Shown here: positions 55,927-64,000 of the stretch, piece by piece
Position numbering within the stretch: position 1 is the stretch's first letter
Layout: every line of letters starts with the position of its first letter
Source of the DNA: Xanthomonas chitinilytica
GTDB lineage: Bacteria; Pseudomonadota; Gammaproteobacteria; Xanthomonadales; Xanthomonadaceae
Direction: 5' to 3'
DNA length: 64,000 bases
NCBI RefSeq assembly: GCF_026107455.2
Contig: NZ_JAPCHY010000012.1
Span: forward strand, 62,001 to 126,000
Notes under the pieces: generated by a model
The model's database searches: none
Told to the model about the DNA's origin: nothing
Seen by the model: the letters and a program-made list of their open reading frames with translations, nothing else
Position numbers and translations under genes: made by a program

Positions 55927-56813
55927 GCGTCCTTCGCCACCAGCTTGACCACGCTGGAGAAGTCCAGCGCGCCGTTGCCGGCGCGGCTGTTCATCGCGTA
56001 CAGGTTGCGCGCCAGTTCGCCCAGCGGGATCGAGGCGCCCACGGCCATCGCCGCTTCCGCCGCCAGCCCCAGGTCCTTGAGCATCAGGTCGTTGCCGAAG
56101 CCGCCGCGGTAGCCGCGCGAGGCCGGCGCGCTCTCCAGCACGCCGGGCCAGGGGTTGCAGACCTCGGTGGCCCAGCTGCGGCCGGTGCTGACCGCCATCA
56201 TCCGCGACAGCACCTCCGGGTCCAGGCCATGGGCGACGCCGAGCGCGAGCGCCTCGCCGGTGACCGCCATGATCGTGCCCAGCGCCATGTTGTTGCACAG
56301 CTTGGCGACCTGGCCGGCGCCGCTGCCGCCGACGTGGAAGATGTTCTTCCCCATCGCCTGCAGCAGCGGCCGCGCGCGTTCCAGCACCGCGGCGTCGCCG
56401 CCGACGATGAAGGTCAGGGTGGCGGCGGCCGCGCCGGCGGTGCCGCCGGAGACCGGAGCATCGATCATCCGCAGGCCGCGCGCGGCGGCGGCCGCGGCCA
56501 CCTTCTGCGCCGAGGCCGGGGCGATGGTGCTGCAGTCGATCACCAGCGCGCCGGCCGGGATGGCGGCCAGCAGGCCGCTCTCGCCCAGGTACAGGCCCTC
56601 GACGTGGCGGCTGGCCGGCAGCATCGAGATCACCACCTCGGCGTCGGCGACCGCCTCGCCGGCGCTGGTGGCGGCACTGGCGCCGGCCGCGACCGCGGCT
56701 TCGACCGCGGCGGCGGCCAGGTCGAACACGCGCAGGCGGTGCCCGGCCTTGAGCAGGTTGGCGGCCATCGGCCCGCCCATGTTGCCCAGGCCGATGAAGG
56801 CGATGCGGCTCAT
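55923..56813 (-). CDS. mmsB: 3-hydroxyisobutyrate dehydrogenase
   Basis: A 296-residue beta-hydroxyacid dehydrogenase that oxidises 3-hydroxyisobutyrate to methylmalonate semialdehyde in valine breakdown. The NAD-binding [14 protein letters not shown] is at about 8-21, the substrate signature [11 protein letters not shown] near 117, and the catalytic Lys in GQVAKLCNN near 170. Its ATG overlaps the stop of the upstream hydrolase gene (ATGA), and its stop overlaps the queH start the same way. It is fifth in the mmsA operon. Confidence 0.95.
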   Translation of the reverse strand: MSRIAFIGLGNMGGPMAANLLKAGHRLRVFDLAAAAVEAAVAAGASAATSAGEAVADAEVVISMLPASRHVEGLYLGESGLLAAIPAGALVIDCSTIAPASAQKVAAAAAARGLRMIDAPVSGGTAGAAAATLTFIVGGDAAVLERARPLLQAMGKNIFHVGGSGAGQVAKLCNNMALGTIMAVTGEALALGVAHGLDPEVLSRMMAVSTGRSWATEVCNPWPGVLESAPASRGYRGGFGNDLMLKDLGLAAEAAMAVGASIPLGELARNLYAMNSRAGNGALDFSSVVKLVAKDA

Positions 56814-57979
56814 GCGGAAATCTCCGTGTCGGTGCCCAGCTCGGCCAGCGGGTGCGCGTCGGCCGGCCAGGGTGCGGTGAAGAAGGTCTCGGCCCAGGCC
56901 GGGGTGGCCTCGGCCAGCGTGGCCGGGTTCCAGCGCGGGTTGCGGTCCTTGTCGATCAGCAGCGCACGGATGCCCTCGGCGAAGTCGCCGTGCGCGGCGC
57001 AATGCAGCGAGACCAGGTATTCCAGGCGGAAGGTATCGGCCAGCGACAGCGTCGCGGCGCGCCGTTGCAGTTCGAAGCCGAGCCGGGCCGAGCCGGGGGC
57101 GCCGGCGGCCAGCGCGGCTTTCGCGTTCTGCAGCCAGGCGTCGTCCAGGTCGATGGCGGCGATGGCGGCGACGATGTCCTCCAGCCGCTGATGGCCGCAA
57201 ACCGCGGCGATCAACGCGGCGTGGCGCTGCAGCGGGCCGGCCTCGGCCGGTTGCGCGAACGACTGCAGCAGCGCGGTCAGCCGCTGCCGGTCGCTATCCG
57301 CGTCGCCGCTCCAGTCGCTGTCGAACAGCGTGGCCAGTACGTCACCACGGCGCGCCTCGGCGATGTGATGGTCGGCCAGCCCGGCGTGGATCGCATCGCC
57401 GGCGCCTAGCGGCGCGCCGGTCAGCGCCAGGAACAGGCCGCCGCGATCCGGCACCCGGTTCAGCAGCCAGCTGCCGCCCACGTCCGGGTACAGGCCGACG
57501 CTGATTTCCGGGAACGCCAGCTTCGAGCGCTCGCTGACCACGCGGTGGCCGGCGCCGGACATCAGCCCGATGCCGCCGCCCATGACGATGCCGTGGCCCC
57601 AGCACAGCAGCGGCTTGGGATAACGGTGGATGCGATGGTCGAGCCGGTATTCGCGGGCGAAGAAGTCGCGCGCGTGGGCGTTGTCGCGGATGTCGCCGGT
57701 GCCGGCCGCCTGGTAGTCACGCATGCCGCGGTACAGCCCGTGCAGGTCGCCGCCGGCGCAGAACGCCTTCTCGCCGGCGCCCTGCAACAGCACCAGCGCG
57801 ATGCCATTGTCGCCGGCCCAGCGGATCAGCTGCGCGTCGAGCAGGCGCGCCATCTCCAGCGACAGCCCGTTGAGCGTCTTCGGCGAGTTGAGCGTGGCCA
57901 CGCCCAGGCGCTTGCCGTTGCCGACGATGCGCTCCTCGAACAGCACCGGCGCTGCGGTCGTGGCGGGGGTGTCGCTCAT
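56810..57979 (-). CDS. 3-hydroxyisobutyryl-CoA hydrolase (enoyl-CoA hydratase fold)
   Basis: A 389-residue crotonase-fold enzyme with the length and C-terminal extension of 3-hydroxyisobutyryl-CoA hydrolases rather than simple hydratases (about 260). The oxyanion-hole segments are KAFCAGGDLHGLYRG near 72 and GHGIVMGGGIGLMSGAGHRVV near 130; PEISVGLYPDVGGSWLLNR near 156 carries the catalytic Glu/Asp typical of HIBCH. It releases CoA from 3-hydroxyisobutyryl-CoA between EchA and MmsB. Start and stop both overlap neighbours by four bases. Confidence 0.9.
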   Translation of the reverse strand: MSDTPATTAAPVLFEERIVGNGKRLGVATLNSPKTLNGLSLEMARLLDAQLIRWAGDNGIALVLLQGAGEKAFCAGGDLHGLYRGMRDYQAAGTGDIRDNAHARDFFAREYRLDHRIHRYPKPLLCWGHGIVMGGGIGLMSGAGHRVVSERSKLAFPEISVGLYPDVGGSWLLNRVPDRGGLFLALTGAPLGAGDAIHAGLADHHIAEARRGDVLATLFDSDWSGDADSDRQRLTALLQSFAQPAEAGPLQRHAALIAAVCGHQRLEDIVAAIAAIDLDDAWLQNAKAALAAGAPGSARLGFELQRRAATLSLADTFRLEYLVSLHCAAHGDFAEGIRALLIDKDRNPRWNPATLAEATPAWAETFFTAPWPADAHPLAELGTDTEISA

Positions 57980-58773
57980 GCGTTCTTCCATTGCGGCGCG
58001 CGCTTGTCGAGGAAGGCGGCGACGCCTTCGCTCTGGTCGGCGCTGTCGAACAGGTCGACGAAGGCCTCGCGCTCGGCCACCAGCGCGCTGGCGTGGCTCT
58101 GCGCGCGCGTGGCCTGCACCAGCCGCTTGCTGGCGGCGACGCTGGTCGGGCTCTGCCTGGCGGCCTGGGCCGCCCATTCCAGCGCGCGCGCCTTCGCTTG
58201 GCCCGTTGCCACCACTTCCTCGACCAGGCCGATGCGCAGTGCGGCGGCGGCATCGACGCGCTCGCCCAGCAGGATCATGCGCTTGGCCCAGCCTTCGCCG
58301 ACCAGCCGCGGCAGGTTCTGGGTGCCGCCGGCGCACGGCAGCAGGCCGACGCTGGCTTCCGGCAGCGCCAGCTGCGCCTGTTCCTCGGCGATGCGCAGGT
58401 CGCAGGCCAGCGCGCATTCCAGCCCGCCGCCCATGGCGTAGCCGTTGATCGCGGCGATCGACACGCCGCGGAACCGCGACAGCGCCTCGAACGCCTCGCC
58501 GAAGCGGCGCGCGGCTTCGCGCGCGTGCGCCTTGTCGCCGGAGGCGAACTGCCCGAGGTCGGCGCCGGCGGAGAAGAACTTCGCGCCCTCGCCGGTGATC
58601 ACCAGCGCATGGATGTCGCGGTCGCCGTCGAGCGCGCCGACCAGCTCGCGCAATGCGGACAGGCTGTCCACGGTCCAGGTGTTGGCCGGCGGGTTGGCCA
58701 GGGTGACGACCGCGGTGTGGCCGTCGATCTCGAGCTTCAGTCCGGCGTACGGCCTGTCGCGGTATGCACTCAT
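57976..58773 (-). CDS. Enoyl-CoA hydratase
   Basis: A 265-residue crotonase that would hydrate methacrylyl-CoA to 3-hydroxyisobutyryl-CoA. The oxyanion-hole motifs FFSAGADLGQFA (about 66) and INGYAMGGGLECALACDLRIA (about 107) and the catalytic Glu regions (ALPEASVGLLPCAGGT, near 136-151) are present. Length is standard. Overlaps of four bases with both flanking genes indicate coupled translation in the valine operon. Confidence 0.93.
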   Translation of the reverse strand: MSAYRDRPYAGLKLEIDGHTAVVTLANPPANTWTVDSLSALRELVGALDGDRDIHALVITGEGAKFFSAGADLGQFASGDKAHAREAARRFGEAFEALSRFRGVSIAAINGYAMGGGLECALACDLRIAEEQAQLALPEASVGLLPCAGGTQNLPRLVGEGWAKRMILLGERVDAAAALRIGLVEEVVATGQAKARALEWAAQAARQSPTSVAASKRLVQATRAQSHASALVAEREAFVDLFDSADQSEGVAAFLDKRAPQWKNA

Positions 58774-59963
58774 CGCAGTTCCTCTTCGGTGTTCAGCAGG
58801 TGGCGCGCGATGATCACGCGCATGATTTCGTTGGTGCCTTCCAGGATCTGGTGCACCCGGCAGTCGCGCAGCAGGCGTTCGATCGGATACTCGCGGATGT
58901 AGCCGTAGCCGCCGTGGATCTGCAGCGCCTCGTTGCAGACGGAAAAGCCGGCATCGGTGGCGAAGCGCTTGGCCATCGCGCACCAGACGGTGGCATCGCC
59001 GCTGCCGGCGTCGAGCTTGCGCGCGGCGGTGTGCACCATCTGCCGCGCCGCGACCAGCTGGGTGGCCATGTCGGCCAGCTTGAACTGCAGCGCCTGGAAC
59101 TGCGCCAGCTTCTGCCCGAACTGGCTGCGCTCGCCCATGTAGCGGCGCGCCGCATCCAGCGCGCCCTGCGCGGCGCCCAGCGAGCAGGCGGCGATGTTGA
59201 TGCGGCCGCCGTCCAGGCCCTTCATCGCGATGCGGAAGCCGTCGCCCTCGTTGCCGAGCAGGTGATCGGCCGGGACCCGTACGTTCTCGAAGGCGATCCC
59301 GCGGGTGGGCTGGCTGTTCCAGCCCAGCTTCTCTTCCTTGCGGCCATAGACGATGCCCGGGGTATCGGCCGGCACCGCGAACGCGCTGATGCCGCGCGCG
59401 CCGGCGTCGCCGGTGCGCGCCATCACCACCAGCAGGTCGGTGGCGCCGGCGCCGGAGATGAAGGCCTTGCTGCCGTTGAGCAGGTAGTGGTCGCCGTCGC
59501 GCTCGGCGCGGGTCTTCAGCGAGGCCGCGTCGGAGCCGGCGCCGGGCTCGGTCAGGCAGTACGAGGCCAGCTTCGCGCCGCTGGCCAGCGGCGGTCCCCA
59601 GGCGGCGCGCAGCTGCGGCCGGGCGTGCGCGGCCAGCATCCAGGTCGCCATGTTGTGGATGCTGATGAAGGCGGCGGTGGAGGGGTCGACCGCGGCCAGT
59701 TCCTCGAACACGATGGCCGCATCGAGCCGGCCCAGGCCGGTGCCGCCGGCCGCCTCGTCGGTGTAGAGCCCGCAGAAGCCGAGTTCGCCGGCCCTGGCGA
59801 TGGCCTCGCGCGGGAACTCGCCCTGCGCGTCCCAGCGCGCCGCGTGCGGCGCCAGTTCGGCCAGCGCGAAGTCGCGCGCGGCCTCGCGGAAGGCCTGCTG
59901 CTCCTCGCTCAACCCGGGCATGGTGCGGGCGATGGCGTGGACATCCATGACCGCGGCCATCAT
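58770..59963 (-). CDS. Acyl-CoA dehydrogenase (isobutyryl-CoA dehydrogenase-like)
   Basis: A 397-residue FAD-dependent acyl-CoA dehydrogenase. Signatures are [16 protein letters not shown] near 136 (FAD/substrate contact), [14 protein letters not shown] near 172, [12 protein letters not shown] near 285 and the C-terminal [18 protein letters not shown] near 352 with the general-base region. In this operon its likely substrate is isobutyryl-CoA, giving methacrylyl-CoA. The start overlaps the mmsA stop (ATGATG/TGA); 59963 is chosen, with the ATG at 59948 possible. Confidence 0.92.
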   Translation of the reverse strand: MMAAVMDVHAIARTMPGLSEEQQAFREAARDFALAELAPHAARWDAQGEFPREAIARAGELGFCGLYTDEAAGGTGLGRLDAAIVFEELAAVDPSTAAFISIHNMATWMLAAHARPQLRAAWGPPLASGAKLASYCLTEPGAGSDAASLKTRAERDGDHYLLNGSKAFISGAGATDLLVVMARTGDAGARGISAFAVPADTPGIVYGRKEEKLGWNSQPTRGIAFENVRVPADHLLGNEGDGFRIAMKGLDGGRINIAACSLGAAQGALDAARRYMGERSQFGQKLAQFQALQFKLADMATQLVAARQMVHTAARKLDAGSGDATVWCAMAKRFATDAGFSVCNEALQIHGGYGYIREYPIERLLRDCRVHQILEGTNEIMRVIIARHLLNTEEELR

Positions 59964-61483
59964 TTCAGGCTGATCGTGGTGTTGACGCCGTGGCCCAGTG
60001 TCTCGTCGTCGAACCAGCGCTGGGTCACGGTCTTGGTCTGGGTGTAGAACATCACCACCTGCTTGCCGTACGGACCCAGGTCGCCGAGCTTGGAGGCGCG
60101 CGAGCCGGTGAACGAGAACAGCGGCACCGGTACCGGGATCGGCACGTTGATGCCGACCTGGCCGACGTCGATGTCCTCCTGGAAGCGGCGCGCGGCGGCG
60201 CCGCTCTGGGTGAACACCGCGGTGCCGTTGCCGTTGGGATTGGCGTTGACCAGCGCGATCGCCTCGTCCAGGGTCTCGGCGGCCAGGATCACCAGCACCG
60301 GGCCGAAGATCTCCTCGTCGTAGATGCGCATGCCCGGCTTGACGCCGGAGAAGATGGTCGGGCCGACGAAGTTGCCGTTCTCGTAGCCCGGCACCGCCGG
60401 GTTGCGGCCGTCCAGTTCCAGCGTCGCGCCCTGCTCGATGCCGGAGGCGATCAGCGCCTCGACGCGCTGGCGCGCGGCGCAGGAGATCAGCGGGCCGACG
60501 TCGGTGCCCGGCTCGGTGCCGGCATTGACCTTGAGCGTCTTCGCCTTGGCCACCAGCTCGGCAATCCATGCCTGCGCCTCGCCCACCAGCACCGCGGTCG
60601 AAGCCGCCATGCAGCGCTGCCCGGCCGCGCCGAAGGCGGCGCCGACCATCGCGTTGAGGGTCTGTTCGCGGTTGGCGTCGGGCAGCACCACGGCATGGTT
60701 CTTGGCGCCCATCATGCACTGCACGCGCTTGCCGGCCAGGCTGGCGCGCTGATGGACGTGGGTGCCCACGCGGGTCGAGCCGACGAACGACACCGCCTTG
60801 ATGTCGGCGTGGTCGCAGATCGCGTTGACCACGTCCTCGCCGCCGTGCACCACGTTGAGCACGCCGGCGGGAATGCCGGCCTCCAGCGCCAGTTCCACCA
60901 GCCGCATGGTCACCAGCGGGTCCTGCTCGGACGGCTTGAGCACGAAGGTGTTGCCGGTGGCGATGGCCATCGGGAACATCCACAGCGGGATCATCGCCGG
61001 GAAGTTGAACGGGGTGATGCCGGCGCATACGCCCAGCGGCTGCAGCAGGGTGTAGGTGTCGACGCCGCTGGCGACGTTGTTGGCCAGCTCGCCCAGCTGC
61101 AGGTTGCCGATGGCCGCGGCGTGCTCCACCACCTCCAGGCCGCGGAACACGTCGCCCTCGGCGTCGGGCAGGGTCTTGCCCTGCTCGGCGGTCAGGATCG
61201 CCGCCAGCTCGGCCATGTGCTCGCGGATCAGCTGCTGGTACTTGAGGAAGATCCGCGCACGCGCGCCGATCGGGGTCTTGCGCCAGGTCGCGAAGGCGCG
61301 CCTGGCCGCGTCCACCGCCGCATCCACCTCGGCCGGCGTGGCGAACGGCACGCGCGCCAGCACCGCCTGGGTGGCCGGATTGACCACCTCGCGCCATTGC
61401 GTGGATGTGGATTCGACGAACCTGCCGTCGATCAAGAGCTTGACGGTCGCGACTGCGGTCGCCCCATTGCCCATCTGGTTCAT
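59960..61483 (-). CDS. mmsA: Methylmalonate-semialdehyde dehydrogenase (CoA-acylating)
   Basis: A 507-residue aldehyde dehydrogenase-fold enzyme that turns methylmalonate semialdehyde plus CoA into propionyl-CoA and CO2. The catalytic Cys291 lies in [10 protein letters not shown]; the general-base/NAD regions [17 protein letters not shown] (about 155) and FVGSTRVG (about 233) match the MmsA subfamily. A GGAGG eight bases before the ATG gives a strong start. It leads the operon mmsA-acd-echA-hibch-mmsB-queH, all overlapping by four bases. A cobalamin riboswitch and promoter lie just upstream. Confidence 0.95.
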   Translation of the reverse strand: MNQMGNGATAVATVKLLIDGRFVESTSTQWREVVNPATQAVLARVPFATPAEVDAAVDAARRAFATWRKTPIGARARIFLKYQQLIREHMAELAAILTAEQGKTLPDAEGDVFRGLEVVEHAAAIGNLQLGELANNVASGVDTYTLLQPLGVCAGITPFNFPAMIPLWMFPMAIATGNTFVLKPSEQDPLVTMRLVELALEAGIPAGVLNVVHGGEDVVNAICDHADIKAVSFVGSTRVGTHVHQRASLAGKRVQCMMGAKNHAVVLPDANREQTLNAMVGAAFGAAGQRCMAASTAVLVGEAQAWIAELVAKAKTLKVNAGTEPGTDVGPLISCAARQRVEALIASGIEQGATLELDGRNPAVPGYENGNFVGPTIFSGVKPGMRIYDEEIFGPVLVILAAETLDEAIALVNANPNGNGTAVFTQSGAAARRFQEDIDVGQVGINVPIPVPVPLFSFTGSRASKLGDLGPYGKQVVMFYTQTKTVTQRWFDDETLGHGVNTTISLK

Positions 61484-61578
61484 TGTCCTGCCTCCGAATC
61501 GCCAACCCGCGAGAACGGGGATGCGGAGCGAGACAAGTCGATTCGATGCAGGGGACGTGCGTCGAGCCAGCTCGTCCG

Positions 61579-61808
61579 GTTGCCCACCGCAACACCCGAG
61601 AAGGACGTCGCGACGACGCCCGCCACTGGCCGGTCTCCGGGCTCGCGAGCGATGCCTGTGGGCATCACCCCGACGCCTTCCCGCGATATCGCAGTGGTCC
61701 GTGCCGGGTTTTCTCGCCTACCGTTGCGGGGGCAGCGCCGGCATTGGACCGGCTTCCCGTTTCACCCTGCGCGCCGGTATGGCGGCAGGACACCTGTGGC
61801 CGGCGCAG
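61579..61808 (-). ncRNA. Cobalamin (B12) riboswitch in the mmsA leader
   Basis: Read on the minus strand: ACAGGTG, GGGTGAAACGGGAAGCCGG (P4-P5), CCGGCGCTGCCCCCGCAACGG (B12-box region), CCACTGCG, GCGGGAAGGCG, and GCGAGCCCGGAGACCGGCC, all in the order of the cobalamin element. P1 closes as GCCAC/GTGGC (about 61799-61803 and 61622-61626). A P13 hairpin GTTGCGGTGGGCAAC (61579-61593) has a loop able to kiss the L5 TCCA. The next gene downstream is mmsA, about 95 nt away. Intrinsic terminator not seen; the mode is probably translational. Confidence 0.9.
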
Positions 61809-61835
61809 TGTAGGTGCGGGCCAGGGCAGGGACAA
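61807..61835 (-). promoter_or_regulatory. Sigma70-like promoter for the riboswitch-mmsA transcript
   Basis: TTGTCC (61835-61830), 17-bp spacer, TACACT (61812-61807). The transcription start would fall within a few bases of the first riboswitch helix, so this promoter makes a leader of about 315 nt feeding mmsA. Confidence 0.7.
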
Positions 61836-61884
61836 GCTGCGCTGCGCCATGAACGCGGGCGCGTGCCGCCCGGGCGGCAGAGGC

Positions 61885-61908
61885 GATGCCCCCGGAACCC
61901 GGGGGCAT
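61885..61908 (-). terminator. Hairpin between the TonB receptor gene and the riboswitch
   Basis: GATGCCCCCGG / CCGGGGGCATC, an 11-bp perfect stem with a 3-base loop. No T-tract follows on the minus strand, so it may be a 3' protective or Rho-linked structure. It separates the receptor transcript from the mmsA promoter. Confidence 0.6.
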
Positions 61909-61944
61909 CGCGCCATCACACTGGCGTGTGCCGACCCTGCTGCT

Positions 61945-64000
61945 TCAGAAGTTCCAGCCCAGCCGCACGTAATAGAAGCCGCCGTTGAAGCCGTACGGCG
62001 AATGCACCGGGTAGGCCGCGCCGGCCACCGACGCGCCCCACGGGTTGTCGACCGGGGTCTTGTCGAACAGGTTCTGCGCGCCGACGTTGACGTACAGGCC
62101 GGAAGGAAACGTCCAGCCCACTTCGGCATCGACGATGACCGCGCTGCCGTCGTGGATCGGCAGGCCGCCGTCCTCGGCGGAAATGACGCCGCTGTCCACA
62201 TGGTCCTCGTACCACGAGCCGTAGTAGCTCAGGCGCAGGTTGGTGTGGAAGATCTCGCGCTGGTGGTTGATGCTGAAGTAGCCCTTGGTCCGCGGCAGCG
62301 ACTTCTCCAGCTTGTACACGCGCGCCTCGTCGACGAAGTCGGCGTTGTAGCGGTCCACCTCGGTCCGGTTCCAGTTGGCCGCGAGCGAGTAGGTGGTCTT
62401 GCCGCCGAAATGGTCGCTGGCGTAGCTGGTCACCAGGTCCACGCCGGTGGTGGTGGTGTCGAAGGCGTTGCCGAAATAGGTGACCGAGGTGATCGAGGCC
62501 GCTTCCGGATTGCCCGCCGCCACCAGCGCCGCGCGCTCGGCGTCGGTCAGTTCGAAGCTGGTGCTGAGGGCGATGCGGTCCTCCACCTCGATCCGGTAGC
62601 CGTCCAGGGTGAACAGCCAGTCGCCGCTGCTCCAGACCAGGCCCAGCGAGAGGTTCTTCGATTCCTCCGGCGTCAGCGGCCGTGCGCCTTTCAGTTCGGC
62701 GATGGGGTTGGTCGGCGGCAGCGTGGCGATGTCGACCAGCCCGGTCCCGGCGAACACCGTGCTGATCTGGCTGACGTTGGCCTGTCCCGGCGTCGGCGCG
62801 CGGAAGCCGGTGCTGACCGCGCCGCGGATGGCGAAGGCATCGGTGAAGTCGTAGCGGCCGGTCAGCTTGCCGTTGGTGGTGCTGCCGAAGTCGTCGAAGT
62901 CCTCGTGGCGCACCGCCGCGGCCAGCAGCAGGCTCTCGGTGAACTGCAGTTCCGCATCCAGGTACAGCGCCCAGTTCTTGCGGTCGAAGGTGCCGGCGGT
63001 GCGCGGGTTGAAGCCGTTGAAGCCGTTCGATCCCAGCGCGAAGCCCTGCTCGGTCAGCGGCCCGATGCCGGTCGAGGCGGCATCGCCGGCGACGATCTCG
63101 AAACTTTCCTTGCGCCATTCCACGCCCGCCGCCAGGCTCAGCGGCTGGGCGCTGAAGCCGGTCTCGAAATCCCTGCCGACGTCGAAGTTGAAGCCGGTCT
63201 CGGTCTGCACGTTGCCGCCGGGCTTGAACCGGTAGCCGGCGGGCTGGTCCGGGCCGAGCGAGGCGTTGACCGTGTTGTAGATGTAGAAGTCGATTTCGTT
63301 GCGGCCGTACGAAGCGCTCACGTCCCAGTGCCAGTCGCTGCCCCAGGTGCCGCGGGCGCCGGCCACGACCGAACTGTCCTCCAGCTTGCCGCCGAAGCGG
63401 GGAGTGAAGCCGCCCGGGAACAGCGAAAGGAAGCTGAAGCAGTCCGCCGGCAGCGCGGCGACCGCGGCGCTGACCGTGCTGTAGGGCAGCAGGTTGCCGC
63501 TGCCGTCGCGCAACGCCACCACCGGGCAGGCACCGCTGCCGCTCAGGCTGCCGACCAGCAGGGTTTCGCCGCCGTCGTTGGAGTAGACGCCGGAACGCGA
63601 GGTCGGGTCGCGGTAGTAGAAGCCGCCGTCCACGTCGCGCTTGGCGTAGTTGCCGAACAGGTAGTAGTCGGCGCTGTCGCCGGAAATGCCCAGGTTGGCG
63701 ACGAACTTGAAGTCCTCCTTGACCTTCGGCGAACCCCAGATCTGCGCCGGGTCGGGGATGTCCGGATAACCGGCGGCGGCGGCCGCGGCGGCATCGTCGC
63801 GCTGCACGCTGCGCGAGGTGGCGTCGGCCTCGCGCCACTCGGCGGTCAGCGTGGCGTAGCCGCGTTCAGTCAGCGGCAGGCCGATCTGCGCCGAGTACTG
63901 GGTGGTGAAGCCGTCGCCTTCGTAGTATTCGCCGGCGAAGACCTCGGCGCTGCCGCCTTCGCGCAGCTTCTTCAGGCCAAAGTTGATGACCCCGGCGATG
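61945..64000 (-). CDS. TonB-dependent receptor (3' part; gene runs off the window)
   Basis: About 685 residues of a TonB-dependent outer membrane receptor, open through to the last base, so the signal peptide, TonB box and most of the plug are outside the window. The end of the plug is visible (IAGVINFGLKKLREGG) just inside the right edge, then a 22-strand-type barrel with the typical VGFRAPTPGQANVSQ-like turn (about 62758 region), NLFDKTPVDNPWG near the end, and a final Phe (RLGWNF). This terminal aromatic supports outer-membrane insertion. Substrate unknown; the cobalamin riboswitch lies downstream of it, not upstream, so it is not evidently BtuB. Confidence 0.88.
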   Translation of the reverse strand, partial: IAGVINFGLKKLREGGSAEVFAGEYYEGDGFTTQYSAQIGLPLTERGYATLTAEWREADATSRSVQRDDAAAAAAAGYPDIPDPAQIWGSPKVKEDFKFVANLGISGDSADYYLFGNYAKRDVDGGFYYRDPTSRSGVYSNDGGETLLVGSLSGSGACPVVALRDGSGNLLPYSTVSAAVAALPADCFSFLSLFPGGFTPRFGGKLEDSSVVAGARGTWGSDWHWDVSASYGRNEIDFYIYNTVNASLGPDQPAGYRFKPGGNVQTETGFNFDVGRDFETGFSAQPLSLAAGVEWRKESFEIVAGDAASTGIGPLTEQGFALGSNGFNGFNPRTAGTFDRKNWALYLDAELQFTESLLLAAAVRHEDFDDFGSTTNGKLTGRYDFTDAFAIRGAVSTGFRAPTPGQANVSQISTVFAGTGLVDIATLPPTNPIAELKGARPLTPEESKNLSLGLVWSSGDWLFTLDGYRIEVEDRIALSTSFELTDAERAALVAAGNPEAASITSVTYFGNAFDTTTTGVDLVTSYASDHFGGKTTYSLAANWNRTEVDRYNADFVDEARVYKLEKSLPRTKGYFSINHQREIFHTNLRLSYYGSWYEDHVDSGVISAEDGGLPIHDGSAVIVDAEVGWTFPSGLYVNVGAQNLFDKTPVDNPWGASVAGAAYPVHSPYGFNGGFYYVRLGWNF

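Noticed and set aside
61945-64000. TonB receptor as the target of the B12 riboswitch (BtuB)
   Set aside because: The riboswitch is downstream of this gene in the direction of transcription and has its own promoter pointing at mmsA; the barrel also shows no BtuB-specific feature.

Overview
The window reads as a high-GC gammaproteobacterial chromosome segment, most likely from Xanthomonadaceae (Pseudoxanthomonas/Stenotrophomonas/Luteimonas-like; genus not determinable here). Grounds are the Xanthomonad-type gene neighbourhoods, an Oar-like TonB receptor, monomeric NADP isocitrate dehydrogenase next to aceK, and families of short palindromic intergenic repeats. About 55 genes are called, two of them broken genes and one a gene fragment. 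No rRNA, tRNA, CRISPR array, integrase or transposase was recognised.

Layout. 1-6010: partial unknown protein, YfeH-type transporter, DUF442 phosphatase, then (minus strand, transcribed leftwards) rpsU-yqeY-yihY-dnaG with a clear sigma70 promoter before rpsU. 6132-16700: tsaD, folB, a YbdG-like MscS channel, GH3 beta-glucosidase, PQQ-type sugar dehydrogenase and small proteins. 14603-28018: a peptidoglycan-peptide cluster: MurR/RpiR regulator, L,D-transpeptidase-like protein, APC permease, L-Ala-D/L-Glu epimerase, NlpC/P60 peptidase, and divergently a transglutaminase-like protein, Oar-like TonB receptor, serine hydrolase and VanX-type D,D-dipeptidase. I infer an outer-membrane-to-cytoplasm muropeptide scavenging system.

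30112-41302: an 11.2-kb accessory block between two diverged direct repeats of the 3' end of an HAD hydrolase gene and the 5' end of its former neighbour. It carries a DUF2268 protease, an ECF41 sigma module with its matching promoter, an HxlR-SMR-azoreductase set, and a LysR-WrbA-MFS-outer membrane porin set: electrophile/quinone stress and export functions.

41334-55926: HglS/YdcJ, a vWA lipoprotein, a decayed RND pump fragment, an M20 amidohydrolase, queF, a LysM protein, monomeric icd and aceK (the 3' end of aceK is tandemly duplicated), and a frameshifted queH.

55923-61483: a tightly overlapping valine/isobutyrate catabolic operon (mmsA-acd-echA-hibch-mmsB-queH). It is headed by its own sigma70-like promoter and a full cobalamin riboswitch (61579-61808), an unexpected pairing and the most interesting regulatory observation here. 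61945-64000: 3' part of another TonB-dependent receptor.
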